From: Larix kaempferi
Lineage: Eukaryota; Streptophyta; Pinopsida; Pinales; Pinaceae
DNA: 64,000 nucleotides
Reading direction: 5' to 3'
Assembly (NCBI GenBank): GCA_027924585.1
Contig: BSBM01001941.1
Location: forward strand, 124,001-188,000
The position numbers and the translations under genes are program-made. Each line of letters opens with the position of its first letter. Positions within the stretch are counted from its first letter, which is position 1. Positions 10,666-23,679 of the stretch are shown here, one piece after another. The notes beneath the pieces are model-generated. The model had not been told where the DNA came from. It saw only the letters and a program-made list of their open reading frames with translations, and made no database searches.

Positions 10666-11600
10666 GTTCATGGTTTAAAGTTTCTTGAAGCACCGACTTC
10701 CAGCTTAGAGGATGATGAACATTTATCAAATGATACAAATAATAATAATATGTGCACATACAATGGCTCCATAGATGAGAAAGTGATGAAAACGAGTAGA
10801 AGAATAAGAACAAGTTTAAAGATGCATCAATTGCTTAAAGGGAAGGGAAAGGTGGAGTACAAACCCTATGAGAACGAAAGTGATGGATATGATTAATTGC
10901 CCCTAAAGTTGAGATCAATTTACAAAGACACATTTAATCATCAATTATATTGTGCTTGGCTTGGTGACCAACAACTACCTCTTGTATATGAGGTGTTTTA
11001 ATTATGGGGATACAACTACATGACACAACACTCCAACATTCATGGAACAAGTTTGGGGCTCATTATTGTCGAAAATGTTCGTGTGGGATCAAAACATTGA
11101 AACACTTCACAACAAATCAATAGGATATTAATTCCATATTATGTTCCATCGTATTCTAGTGGTGAATGGAGTATGCTAGTGGAATACAATCATAGTATGG
11201 CAACATATGGTATAAATTCAAATATGTATACACATCGTCTCGAATTGGAAAGAGGCAATCTCCTGTGTATAGATGGTCATGCATACACATAAAAATATTG
11301 CATGATTTATAAATAGTTGTAAGTGAAAGGACCCTACTATAAGACCAAATGATCAATTTATTGAGGTTATACATGATAAAGATGGAGATATGGAAAGACA
11401 TGTTGATAGATTTATAATGGTTGAGGTTACTTCGAACCTTATTATTGGGGCGAGTCGTTGATTAACTACCCCTTTATAAAACGTACTCCTCCACGAAAGT
11501 GGAGAGAAGAAGAAGGTCTCCCTAAGGATGTTCCTAAGGGCATAAAACCAAAGATTAAGAACCAAGTGTGCATTGTTTTTAAAACTATGAAGTCAAATTT
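10666..11600 (+). pseudogene. Unidentified exon-like coding relic
   Basis: Several open stretches read the same way on the plus strand. One at about 10666-10890 includes TSSLEDDEHLSNDTNNNN and KMHQLLKGKGKVEYKPYE. One at about 11125-11290 includes YYVPSYSSGEWSMLVEYNHS. One at about 11440-11600 includes NYPFIKRTPPRKWREEEG. Frames shift between them. Position, just upstream of a TNP2-type transposase, suggests a CACTA accessory gene or captured exons. I cannot name a domain. Confidence 0.4.
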
Positions 11601-11642
11601 TTGTTTTTATTTTAAATGAATGTATACAAGTATGCACTCAAG

Positions 11643-11643
<1 letters not shown>

Positions 11644-11714
<71 letters not shown>
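11644..11714. repeat. (TA)n(GA)n microsatellite
   Basis: About 30 bp of TA followed by about 37 bp of GA. On the minus strand it lies directly downstream of the SINE-like unit at 11725-11825 and may be that unit's simple-repeat tail. Confidence 0.95.
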
Positions 11715-11718
<4 letters not shown>

Positions 11719-11724
11719 ATTTTT

Positions 11725-11825
11725 ATTTGTAATTAAGTACCCAAGGGGATTTGAACTTGTGACCTTCCATTTACAACTTCTCATGTCATTTACTCATTAC
11801 CAATTGCTCTACCCTCGTGGGTTGA
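11725..11825 (-). mobile_element. tRNA-derived SINE-like unit
   Basis: On the minus strand, GGGTAGAGCAATTGGTAATG resembles a pol III A box. GGTCACAAGTTCAAATCC, about 45 bp later, contains a good B box (GTTCAAATC). The spacing is that of a tRNA head. The unit runs into (TC)n(TA)n at 11714-11644. I could not define target duplications, so the ends are approximate. Confidence 0.5.
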
Positions 11826-12072
11826 GAGAGAGTTTATATTGTTTTGTAAAGTAATTATTTATTATCTTTGAAATGGTTACACTGTTTTATCCAATTGTTG
11901 TCTAACGTTAAATAATTGATACATTTAATGTTAACTTGATGATGTTGACGATACACCTACTAATACTAAATATCCAACCGTGCTCTTAATATTTGGATGA
12001 GATGATCCAAACCATACTAGGGTGAGAAGGGAAACATTGAAGAGAACACTACCACATTAGAAATTTCAAGAA

Positions 12073-15000
12073 TTGATGAAATTAGCATACATTGATGACA
12101 TGCCACCTAGCCTTCATAGTGAAGATGATGGTGAAAATGTAGTGAATGAAGAAGGATCGAATGAAATGCTCACAATTTTATCTGGAGATGGAAACAATGA
12201 TGGGGGTAACAATACTATGGTTGGTAGTAATGGTGATAGAGAGAGAAATTACCACCAACTTCATGCTGATGATATTAAACTTAATGACTCAATCAAGCAA
12301 GCAACGAAGATAGTCATGTTCAAATCAGGGGAAAGTAGAATACCAAAACTTTCATGCACATTAATATTACTAGAAATCAAGTCATTATTTGGTTGGTCAA
12401 GCAAGAGCTTCAATACCCTACTAAGGTGAGTTGAATTATAGTTCTAGATTTGTGTTGTCAATTGTTGTACCTAATTAGTATATATCTATTAACTTTAATT
12501 TTATTTATTTTAAGTGGATCTTAAATTTATGTTATATAAACAATGTCATTAAATGAAGCATCAAACATGTTTATCATAAATCAAATATTTCATTGATTTA
12601 ATGTCTGACAATCTTACAAGGCACATAAAGATAAAAATATTCCTTAAAGATAACGTGTTACTATGAACTTGTAGAGAAGCACGTCACTTGTTGGTCCATT
12701 TGGGGATTGAATATATACAAAATTCATGCATGTAAAATTTATTGCATTTTTTATAGAGATGAATACAACAACAATGAACAATGCTTTGTACATAAAGATA
12801 AGACATAATGTACAAAGTCCTACAGTTCCAACTAAGGTTTTACTACACATACCAATTATAACTAGACATCAACAAATGTTTCATTACAAGTCACTTGCAT
12901 AATCGATGGATTGAAATGCAAGGAACAAGATTAAATATGGATTGCAAATTTTGGTAGAATCTAAAGCAATGGAACACAAAGGAAAATGGCCAAGAAAATT
13001 CAAAGATGAACCCCATAGTATTAGGTTAGGTCTTGCAATGGATGGAGTGTGCTCTTTCTCTTTCCTAAGCTCAAATTACAATGTTTGGCTAGTTGGATTC
13101 ATAATACAAAATATTCCCCCATGGATGAGTGCTAGAAAGGAGCACCTTATGCTAACTGTCATTGTTATAGGAAAACACCAAAAAAATAAAAATGGATGTT
13201 TATATTGTGCTTTGTATTGATGAAATGAAATTTTTATGGAAAGGCATAAGAATTTATGACATATAATGTCCTCCATCAAATAGGTCCTTTATGTTTTATG
13301 GTGTACTATGTTGGACAATTCATGATTTCCCGGGATTTGGTGTTTGTTTAGGTAAGAAAGATGAATTACATATTTACACATCATAATTGATTTTCGGTTC
13401 AACTTGCTCAGATCTATTATACTATTTTTTTTTATAAACATTAGTTATTGAATTGCATGGCTTCAAACAAAGGGGATTTTTGCATGTCCAAGATGCATAG
13501 AACAATTTGAGGGGTGGTATTCTAAATATATACACAAAATTATTTATGAAAACAACAAGGCTTTTTAACCACCAGATCATAAATTCAAAAACCACCTCAG
13601 GAATAAATTTGATGGGAAAATAAAAAATAGAGGCCCTCCTAAGGTTATGGATCCAGCTGAATGGCTCAAGAAGCATGGAGATGTTGAATTGAAAGGTTGG
13701 GACTATTTTTTTATAGGATCCTTCAATTGAAGAACCAAAACAAGTTGTAGTTGATATGCCAAAAGGAATGCATAAGAAATCTATATTTTATGACATGCCT
13801 CATTGGAAGGATCTATTAATATATCATCTATTAGATCCTATGCACATTTTAAAGAATGTTCCAAGTTTTATACTTCACCATACGCCAAGGATATTTTATC
13901 TTCAAGGAGAGATATTTGTATTTCGTGTACCAACTTTGATAGAATACGTTTGTGGCAAATGAGGAAAACAAAACATATGCAAAAGTTTCATGGAATTTGG
14001 AAAAGAAAGAGCTAGATCAACTGAAAAATGTCATCCATTCAATAAGGACACCTGTTGTCTTTGGATTATCATTGAATAAATCTTTTATAGTTGATGGACA
14101 TGTAACGTGATTTAAATCACATGATTTCCATAATTTTAAGAAGGCATTGACATCAATTAACTCTTATTTTTATCATTTAATTACTAAAAATATTTTGATA
14201 CATTAAATTAAAATAATATTAATGAACTCCAATAATCTTGTTAAATTGATAGCATATCATACCATTGGAAATTAAGGGGATTCATGCCTTGTTGTTGATT
14301 AAAGGAATGCCATAAGTTGATTGTCACATTTACGAGGTGTGTGGTATGAATTGTTCATCTATGTGGGATATAGATATATTATATTGCATTTTAAATGCCA
14401 ATGAAGTTTTATATTGATTTATATTGTTATATTAGGTTGGTGACCTCCAAAGAGATCCATACTGAAATGGAAGAAGGAAATTCTAGAAATTGTATTTGTA
14501 TTTGAAAAGGAGCTCCCTACAGGTCCATTTACTTATACACTTGATCGATGACATTGAAATGGCAGGTGTTGTACCAACAAAGAGGATGGTTTTCTTTGAG
14601 AGGTATATGAAAACCTTAAAATATATATGTCCAACAAAAGGCACATCCAAAGGGTTGCATGGTTGAACGGTATGTACTGAATGAAGCATTTCTCTTCCTC
14701 TACGAATTCCTTGGTAAAATTTTTTAAGATGATCCACTATTGTGGGATGAATAACATGCATTGGACATTAGAGATGGAGAAAAACCTCAAACTGATGGTG
14801 TTCAAGTAGAAGTTGGTAAGTGAAACCATGATCATTGTGGTTATTTTTACAATCATTTACTCTATAAATTGTTTTTTTCCTCAAATTAAAAGAATGGCAT
14901 TTATAGTTTGAAATATACATATTGATTTTTAATAGGCATCGATGAAAGTGTTGTGCTTGAAAAGTTCATTCTATACCATATGCACTGTATGAATAAATGG

Positions 15001-16170
15001 ATTGAATTGTGTGATATAGAAAGGGAAGAAGTGTTATAAGCAAGGAGATAGTTTAAGAGGTCAAACCCAAGGAATACTCCACTTCCCATTAATCTATCGG
15101 GGGAATGGGGGCAAAGATTCCACACTACAACGGGTTAGTGAATAAATTCAAAATCAGATAGATGAGGAGGGTATAAATGCAAACATAAGAGAAGATGTGA
15201 AAGAAAGGTGCATTTGGAATTCTCTCCTAAAAACAAATCCTTATATTGTTGACACTATTGATTATTTAACTACGCATCGTTGTATTTGTTTGCACTAAAA
15301 TAAATGGTATGTCACATGTGATAAGATATCCTACAATGTGGGCATGTGGTCAACATTATCGTGTCAAAAGAGTAGGTGTAAAGAGACGATCCTTTGATTG
15401 TAGCGTCATGTCGAGCAAGTTTAAAAGATAAAAATATTATTGAAGGGAATCTTCAATATGTTGGAAAAATCTAAGTAATTATTAAGTTGGATTACCAGTC
15501 TTTCAAATGTTATGTTTTTAAATGTGGATGGTATGAAGCTTTTGAGAGGACATGAAGACATGATACATGTAGTGGACTATATTCTATAGATTTCTCAAAG
15601 TAACTACTAGAAGATAAGGCGCCTTATGTTCTACCAATTCATTGTGAGCAGGTATTCCTTTCACTCAAACAAGAAGCAATGGTCATCTATAATATGTTAA
15701 TTCATAGTTGATTATGGATATATATGTGTTTATTGATTAAAAAAATGTAATACCAAGGTCTAATATAACTATCTAGTTCACACACATGTATTTTTCTATG
15801 AAGATATTCTAGATCCTGAATGGATATTCGTCACACATTATGATCCAAGATTAAGACATGTATCTGATGACGCCTCAATTAATATGGAGCAAAGTAGTGA
15901 TATAAATGAGGGATTAGGGAATAGAGAAGAAATGGACACCCATGATGATGCTGAAGATGAATATGTTCAGGCATAAGATGACACCATTTGTCATGGCAAT
16001 CAACATGATTCCGAGTTAGATGAAGGTGAAGATGGAGATGATTAGAATACTACTTTACCGAGATGGAGTAGCAAGAATAATATAAATAACTTGCAATAAT
16101 ATATGAACATTGACGAGGAAGCATTGGATGACATAAATGCAGATAATAATGTAAATGAATACTTCAAAAT
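12073..16170 (+). pseudogene. CACTA (En/Spm) TNP2-type transposase, decayed
   Basis: The N-terminal exon at about 12073-12425 ends in KLSCTLILLEIKSLFGWSSK and then FNTLL, the usual TNP2 entry block. It is followed by a consensus splice donor, AAG|GTGAGT, at 12426. Around 12790-13180 come PTKVLLHIPIITRHQQ, WPRKFKDEPHSIRLGLAMDG and IIQNIPPWM, matching the DPRNVRLGLASDG...NLPPW core. At 13756-13900, KSIFYDMPHWKDLL and DPMHILKNV match the catalytic region. FKSHDFHNF lies near 14110-14150. LVHLIDDIEMAG-like and FFERYMKTLK lie near 14525-14615. A C-terminal VFKCGWYEAF block lies near 15510-15540, and an acidic tail near 15820-16160. Stops and frameshifts occur throughout. This would have been the nuclear enzyme cutting CACTA ends. 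No terminal inverted repeats were found. Confidence 0.85.
12426..12431 (+). promoter_or_regulatory. Splice donor of the TNP2 relic
   Basis: AAG|GTGAGT directly follows the FNTLL codons, and homology stops there. It resumes around 12790. This indicates an intron rather than a disrupted exon. Confidence 0.5.
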
Positions 16171-16179
16171 TTATAGGAT

Positions 16180-16560
16180 TTGTAATTCATATTTAAATAA
16201 TGATTATTTTATGCCCAAAACTTTAAAATTTTTTATTATTATTTGGTTGTAATAATTATTCAATTACCATGGTTAGAAGTCATAATCTAAATTAATTTTT
16301 TGATTATTGTCTCTATACGCATTACCTAGTGCAATCTCTTTGAAGTTTTTAATATTTAATATGACTTGGTGACAAAAGATAGCATCTGATCCGAAAATGA
16401 CAAGATCTTTATAACCATTATTTGCACGTCAAAGTTTAAATGCTTAAATCCATTAAAGAGGCTCAAATGAAAAAATTAAAGAGCATAATTGAAGCACATA
16501 AAACACATAAAAGAGATGCAAACCATGAAATTTGTAGACAAGAACTGATAACAGAGTTCA
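16180..16560. other. No gene seen
   Basis: AT-rich sequence following the transposase tail. It has no open frame of note, no terminal-repeat signature and no recognisable family. Confidence 0.5.
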
Positions 16561-16799
16561 CCCTCCTTGGGCTACGTCTCCTGGCCACTTCCAATGAGAA
16601 GGCCGATCTTATTTAGTCTTCAAAGCTTACCAAATGAGAGTTTTGGAAACAATTTTGTTTTTTGTCAGTTATCAATACCACTGCGATCCTCTCGAAAAAT
16701 CGAGAAAAATGAGTATAAACTCGACTATGTTTTCTTGAGGCCTCCTTTGGCACGCAAATCGAGAAACTATGCCTATATACAATTCAAAACAATATGGAT

Positions 16800-17012
16800 T
16801 CCACCTTGGGATTCGTGCCCATTAATGGTTGTACGGACCCCGGGATATGTGCAGAAAACCACCTCAGGATCTGTGCATAAAACCACCTTGGGAAGCATGC
16901 CAATTCTGTGCAAAAAATACCTCGGGAAGCGTACCAATACTACCTTGGGATGCGTGCAAAACCTCCTCTGACTTCGTGCAAAAACTGCTTTGTTCTCCCT
17001 TGGGAATTGTGT
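16800..17012. repeat. Degenerate subterminal-like repeats (about 25-32 bp)
   Basis: A core close to CCTTGGGANNCGTGC recurs about seven times (near 16803, 16838, 16860, 16885, 16918, 16950 and 16998), often followed by AAAA. CACTA elements carry clustered short repeats near their ends that bind the second protein, and this array lies downstream of the TNP2 relic. The assignment is inference. The neighbouring 16560-16790 could be the remaining part of that terminus. Confidence 0.45.
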
Positions 17013-17149
17013 GAAACCGTTGTTTATATAGCATTTTTTGGATGGTTGTTTGGGCGTTTTTGGTGCGTGATCCAGAAGGCCACGCGCCCTTTTGGCCCCC
17101 CTTATCTCCGCAGTAAAGTTAAAAACAATATCCGTAATTTCCGATAACA

Positions 17150-17250
17150 ACAACACTGTTTGGTGTGTTGGTTAGAGTGCTGGCAATGGGGGAGGAGGTC
17201 ACGGGTTCAAACTAGTAGACCTCTCCCCATATTACTATTTTTGCTGAATG
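17150..17250 (+). mobile_element. tRNA-derived SINE-like unit
   Basis: GTTGGTTAGAGTGCTGGCAA fits a pol III A box. GGTCACGGGTTCAAACTAG fits a B box, spaced about 30 bp away. The sequence beyond the B box departs from any tRNA, so it is not a tRNA gene. The 3' end and target duplications are not clear. Confidence 0.5.
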
Positions 17251-17709
17251 TAATATTATGTGGTTCGACTTTGGAATATGTGGCATATATTATGGTGGCA
17301 ATGGTTAATACATTGGACTATAGTGTTGGCATAAACTATGGAATATGGTTATGTGCTAGCAATATTTTTTAATATATGGTATGGATATGATATAAAGGTT
17401 TGGCATATAATTCGGTGGCAATAACCTATGGTTCCAATGAACATCGATTAGTTTATATATGAGTTAGTGTGGTTAGTGGTCATCTATTGGTTGATAATGG
17501 ACTCGAGGTCTTATCAAGTTATTGGTTTGAGAGATAACTAACATAAGAATTGTATGTATAAGTAACCATATGCACCCACATAAATATAACCCATGTAGTA
17601 AATGGATTTCATTAACACAAATATAACCTACACTACAAATATCACCATTAAAACAAATATAATTCACCTACACACAAATATAACCCATGCGATATTTTTC
17701 CATTGTTAA
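17251..17709. other. AT-rich intergenic sequence with weak short repeats
   Basis: TGGCATATAAT/GGTGGCAATGG-like words recur from 17280 to 17430, and CAAATATAACC(C/T)A recurs four or five times from 17578 to 17690. No gene is recognised. Confidence 0.4.
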
Positions 17710-18457
17710 CATCGACATCATCATCATCGTCATTATCATCATGATCATTTTATAATCAAATCATCATCATTGTCATTGTGCATCATCATCGGCATTGGCA
17801 TCATAATCATCAAATCCAATTGATTTAATGTTTTGTTTAATTTCATTGTCATTGTCATTGTCACCACCACCATTGTCATCATCATCATCACTGGCATCAT
17901 TCTTCTCATCGTCATAACCATGCTCATTATCATTGTCATCGTCCTAATGTTTGTCGTTTGCATCATCCTCATCAGCTGCATTGTCATCAACATCCATATC
18001 TTCATTGTTGTCATCATCATCATCAACATCATCATACACATCATCATCAACAACATCATCTTAGGCATCATCATCATCATAATCATTGACATTGTCATGG
18101 AAAAGGCATCCAAATACCTTATATGAAATTCATCAAGGAGCTTTGGTCTAGGAATGTGGGCACCATTAGCACGTTTTGACCATTATAGATGGGTATTAAG
18201 TAATTATCATCCTCATTGTCATTGTCTACATTGTCATTATCATTGTAATCGTTATCATCTTATAATGAAATCGTCATGAACATCATCGTCGTTGTCATCA
18301 TGCATCATCAATGTCATCACCATTGTGATTGTCGTCATCATCGACATCATCATCATCATCACTAGCAGCATTCATCTCATTGTCACCATCATCCTCATTA
18401 TCATTTCCATTTTCATTGTAATCATCATAGTGGGAATCACCCTTATCACTATCATTG

Positions 18458-18488
<31 letters not shown>

Positions 18489-19092
18489 AATCATAGACAT
18501 CAACATTATCATTGTCATCATCATCATCATCATCATAATCATATACATCAACATTATCATTGTCATCATCATCACTGTCATCGTCATATATCATCATAGT
18601 CATTTTTATCGTCATCATCGTCATCATTGAGATGATGAAGAAGGAATCCAACTACCTTACATGAATTTTGTAAAGGAGCTTTGGCCTCTACGTGGGAATG
18701 AAAGCACCATTAGCATGTTATGAGCATTATGGATGGGTCTTAAGTAATTGTCATCATAATCACCATCACCATTTTCTTATAATCAAATCATCATCAACAT
18801 CATCGTCATTGTCACCATGCATCATCACTGTCATCGTCATTGTGATCGTCATCACCGACATCATTCATCTTGTTGTCACCACCATCCTCATTATCATCAT
18901 CATCGTCATCGTCATTATCATTGTCATTGTAATAATCATCCTCATCATCATCGTTATCATTGACATCATCATCGTCATTGTTCTTGTCATCATCATGATC
19001 ATCACCATAAACATCATCATCATCATTAGCAGCATCATCATAATCATGATCATCACCATAAACATCATCATCATCATGATCGTCACCATAAA

Positions 19093-19125
<33 letters not shown>

Positions 19126-20400
19126 ATATCATCAGTCATTGTCATCGCCATTGCCATCATAATTGTGATGATGAAAAAGGCATCTAACTACCTTAAATGA
19201 ATTTCATAAAGGAGCTTTGGCTTCCAAGTGGGAAGGCGAGCACCATTAGCATGTTCTGAGCACTATGGATGTGTCTTACATAATTGTCACCATCTCACCC
19301 TTATCATCTTAGAATCAAATCATCATCAACGTCATCATGCATCATCATCATCATCACCATATTCATTTTATGTAATGTTTGATTTATGTCATCATCATAA
19401 TCATTGTCATTATCATCATCGTCGTCATCATCATTGTGATTGTCATCATCGTTGTCATCATTATTCCCATCATCATCGTCGTCATCATCATCATTTTCAC
19501 TAACATCATTCATCTCATTATCACCACCATCTTTATTATCATCATCATTGTCATTTTAAACATCATTGTCTACGTCATCATCATATATCATCATCGTCAT
19601 GATCATAGTCATTGTCATCGTCATCATCATCATGATCAATGTCATGAAATGAACATCCAACTATCTTACATGAATTTCATCAAGGAGCTTTGGCTTCTAA
19701 GTGGGAATGCATGCACCATTAGCATGTTTTGAGCGCTATGCATGAGTCTTTAGTAATTGTCATTGTCATCGTCATCATCATTGTCATCATTGTCATCAAA
19801 TCATCATCATCACGCATCATCATCGTCATCATATTCAATTGATTTAATGTATGATTTAATTTCATTGTCATCATCATATTCATCGTCTTCGTCATCATCA
19901 TCATCATTGTCATGAAAAAGGCATCCAAATACATTACTTGAATTCCATAAAGGAGCCTTGGCCTCTAAGTGGAAATGCAGGCACCATTAGAATGTTTTGA
20001 GCACTATGGATCAGTCTTAAGTAATTGTCATCATTATCGTCGTCCTCGTTCTCATCATCATATTCATTTGATTTAATGTTTGATTTAGTATCATTGTCAT
20101 CAACATGATCATTGTCATTATCACTGTCGTCATCCTCATCATTGTCATCAACATCATCATCATCATCGTCGTCATCATCACTAGCATCATTCATCTCATT
20201 GTCACCACCATACCCATTATCATCATAACAATTTAGTCACCATCATTTTCATTCTAATCGCCATTATCTACATCATCCTTATCATCACGTCATCGGAATC
20301 GATATCGTCATCATCACCGTCGTAGGCATCAATATCATCATCACCGTTTTCATCATCATCGTCACCATCATAGACATCATCATCATTGTCACAATTATAG
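17710..20400. repeat. TCATCA/TCATCG array with recurring 120-bp block
   Basis: The array is dominated by CAT-rich trinucleotides (TCA, TCG, TTG steps). Five copies of a non-simple block of about 120 bp are embedded in it, starting near 18103, 18639, 19173, 19645 and 19913. Each reads like GCATCCAACTACCTTACATG, then AAGGAGCTTTGG, then GCACCATTAGCATGTTTTGAGCA and TCTTAAGTAATTGTCATC. Spacings of about 536, 534, 472 and 268 bp show a higher-order repeat. The long Asp-, Ile-, Met- or His-rich open frames on both strands follow from the triplet period and are not genes. Confidence 0.9.
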
Positions 20401-20427
20401 GATCAAAACTACTAGGCACTATTTTTG

Positions 20428-20630
20428 GAGCAAACTAGATGCTGCACTAGGCACAATTCTAGGTGTTATCCTAGGAGCAAAATTAGATGCTAAATTAGCT
20501 ATTGTTATAGAAGCAAAACATGGCACTACACCTTGTGCTAAAGAGGGAACTAAACCTGGAACTAATGAGGGATCTAAACCTGGCACATAAGAGGGAGCTA
20601 AACTAGGTGCTCAAATTGGTGTTAAGTAGC
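20428..20630 (+). pseudogene. Gly/Ala/Lys repeat-protein fragment, unidentified
   Basis: Around 20450-20627 one frame reads short repeating modules such as LGTILGVILGAKLDAK, and then EGTKPGTNEGSKPGT followed by a stop and EGAKLGAQIGVK. At DNA level this is a degenerate minisatellite of GGAGCTAAACTNGGNGCT. No start codon or family is evident. It may be a low-complexity repeat with chance openness. Confidence 0.3.
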
Positions 20631-20719
20631 AACGAATTGTAAGAAAAGGACTTAAAATGCCAAGAAACGCACCATCTCATTAAATAGCACTGCCTTTGCC
20701 TAAAGAATGAAGAAAAATG

Positions 20720-22700
20720 CACTAATAAGATGACTATATGTCAAAAAGGGAGCTAATCATATGGTTTTGTTTTAGTGACATATATTAATTTAAGATCTTC
20801 AAACAATTGTGAAAAATAAATAGCTTTAGGTTATGACCGAGCAACCTTACCCCTATATTCTTTAGAGTTGAGACTCAAATTGAGATCACTGCCAACTATC
20901 ACATTATCCCATGGCAGGTCTTGTTGATGCTTAAGAGGATTCCATAAAAAAAAAATGTCTTCATATGGAGAATAAAGGTTCATTGTCTTGAAAGCTTTGT
21001 TTAAACATTTTTCCCTTCCTTCTAGAACAATACATGTATCAACAAAAGAAATTGAAATGTCACCAATGCTAACATTCCATTTAGGCATAAGACCACCTGA
21101 TAAACCTTCAGCATTAATAGAGATAAAATTCCATCCCTTTAACAAGGAAGGCAAAAATTCTATAGATTTGGATCCTAAACACATTGTTTATTATAACAAA
21201 ATAACATAAAGGTTGTACACATAAAACATCCTTTTGAGGGCTAATATTTTAAGGGCACCCCTTAACCCTCTAATGTTGAGGGAGAGAAAGATCGCATAGG
21301 GAAAATCTTTAGGGGTTTCTATTCACTAAGTGTCCCTTTAATTATTAGTTGCTTTCTTTCTATTGCTTCTTTGCACATTGTTGAATTTGCAATAGAAATG
21401 TGTAGCTTTCTCCCAACTGAAATAGGTTTTATGTGACCAATGCTAAACCTACCTCAATCTCCCATTTTTCTACACCATATTTAGTCTTTCTAAGATGTAT
21501 CTTGTAAGAAAAATCATAGCAATTTTTTTCAATGTTTTGCTCCTTTTTCATGGGTCTGATCATCTATATTTGTGGGCTCCCCCCACCGTACTTCCGAGAC
21601 TCGACATGTACCAAAGAAGGAGAAAGAGTTTGATGAATTTCCTTTTGCAAATTTTGAGTAGAAAGAAGAGCCAAATACGTTAAAACAAACTCTTTTTTAC
21701 TTAATGAAGGGTGGGTTACCTTCCTAATAACTAGCAAAGATGTCGACTCATAAATGAGACTATGCTTACCTTTGCTTTCTTCAAGAGTGGTCGCAAATGA
21801 ATGGGAAACTCCATTTTTAGGTGGGAAATATCTTGATGCACCTTCTTGTTGTGGGATAAATCCCAAAGTGATATCATCACCCTAAATCTCTTCATCAACA
21901 AAATTTTGATCCTCATAAAACTTTGGATCCATTGAAATAGATTCCTTGTTCTATTTTACCCACACTTTTCAAGGATACTGCCAATTTTGACTTTTAACTT
22001 GATTATCCCTCCATAGTTTCCCAACCTCATTGCAGCCTAAGCATCATAAAATAACTTTCTAGTAATCCAAATTTATAACCATAATTGATTCTCCCCTAAC
22101 AAGTTTAATATTGGTCAGCAAACCTTCCCTAACATCTACCTCAACAAAAAATTTGGCCTTTTTTTTAGTCAAAGTGACAATTCTCTGCTAAATTTACAAA
22201 CCTTCCAACCTTTCTACCAATTGTGCCTGGGACCTCCTCATTCCAATATTCAAGAGTTAATCCTAGCAAAAGGACACATATAAGTTGAATAGTCATAGAA
22301 TCTCTTTGATGCTCAAAGCCAAACTTCTAGTGAGTAGGCACCGAACTTGAATAGCCCCAAAGCCAATCCTATCTAAGGATGAACTCAAAATCATCATCTC
22401 TTCTAAACTCAAAGTAGATCCATCCCCTTGCTAGAATATGAAACTGAGGAATATAACCCAAAGCTTTACTCTAACCCACTTTCAACCAATGTTTCAAGGT
22501 TTCACTCTTTACAATTTTCCCAAGAAACCTGCCTACTAGAGCCTTTTTCATAAGTCCCTCAACCTTTTCTAACCAAAATCATGACTCGCCACCATTTGGA
22601 CCTTGTCCTTCTTTAACTTGATACAATTTGTACTCATGTGATCACTTGCTACGTCCTAGTTTATCTTCGGCTCTGGGCTTTCTAATTGTGGAGGAACCAA
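20720..22700 (-). pseudogene. LINE (non-LTR retrotransposon): ORF1 and endonuclease part of ORF2
   Basis: This is read right to left. Around 22240-22560 is an ORF1-like block (GRFLGKIVKSETLKHWLK, ALGYIPQFHILARGWIYFEF, LLGLTLEYW), typical of plant LINE DUF4283 proteins. Near 21200-21300, SLNIRGLRGALKILALKR matches the start of ORF2. At 20831-21184 there is a 118-codon open frame of the APE-type endonuclease: GLSGGLMPKWN, then FFLWNPLK, then VIVGSDLNLSLNSKEY, the conserved GGDLN-type active-site block with G replaced by S. The frame dies near 20750, and no reverse transcriptase follows. The copy is 3'-truncated or interrupted. Several stops break ORF1. Confidence 0.8.
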
Positions 22701-23679
22701 AACTAAAGCTAAGGCATCAAAACTATGTTAAGACCGTTTTTCCTTTTTCTCTATTCTTTCAAAACCTACATTTAGAGATGCCTCTCTATTGGGTTCTAAC
22801 AATGTGATGGAGAATTAATTAGTCCCTCTCCTTAAATATAGAGCCTGATTTGTATTCCACATCCAAACTAGGACCCAGGCCGAGACTTCTAACTATCCTT
22901 GTGGCTTTAAAATCTCAAAAAAATAAAGGATCAGTCACCTATGCATTAAAGTCTTGAGTGTCCCCTCGATTTACAATAGATCCTCATGCAATTGGAAGAT
23001 AGATGATAGACTTGGTAGGTCATCCTCGTTACAGTCGGGCTAAATATAAGATGCAATCCATCAACTTGTTACCTAGGAGTGCACTTGAAAAATATTCTAT
23101 AAACAACAAATTCATTTATGTGATAAATTGCATTATTTTCTTTTGGTTTTATATTTTCTCATTGTTCTTAATTCCTAGCTAGGAAGCCTTATATTATGAC
23201 AATTTAGGTTAGAATAACTATAGGAATTTTAGAAAATAAATACATTAAAATGTTAATGGTAGTTGGCCCAAAATATGAAGGGTTTACCATTCTAAGTGGA
23301 GAAAGTTCTAATTAAGCCCTCTCCTCAAGTAAACCTTCGAAGTACAAAGGGAATCCACCCATGTCAACAATGATTAACTGAAATGAAATAAACAATTAGT
23401 GGAGTGGCCATATTAAGGGATCCCTACATGTCTTGTGGTGGGGTAAGAGAGATGGAAGGACAACCACTATGACAACCACATTTTAGAATTCAATAAATGC
23501 AAAGGGATGGCCAATAACTTCGATCGGGATAAAGATTGGGTGCCATAAATCCCGTTCAACATCAAACCATTGAAACCTTAGCATAGCTCCCAATTTCCAC
23601 CACAAGGCACAATATACATAATATTTACATGCGAGGAATGATCAAATGCTCCATTGATGTGTCCCTTAACAATCATCAT

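Noticed and set aside
17150-17250. A tRNA gene
   Set aside because: Only A- and B-box-like sequences are present. The acceptor stem and anticodon arm cannot be formed, so a SINE head is the better reading.
17745-20194. Many long open frames rich in Asp, Met, Ile or His on both strands
   Set aside because: They follow from an uninterrupted trinucleotide-like repeat. Every frame is open because of composition, and there is no homology or start context.
20831-21184. Intact 118-codon gene
   Set aside because: It is only the endonuclease fragment of a truncated LINE ORF2, with no RT following and a broken ORF1 upstream.
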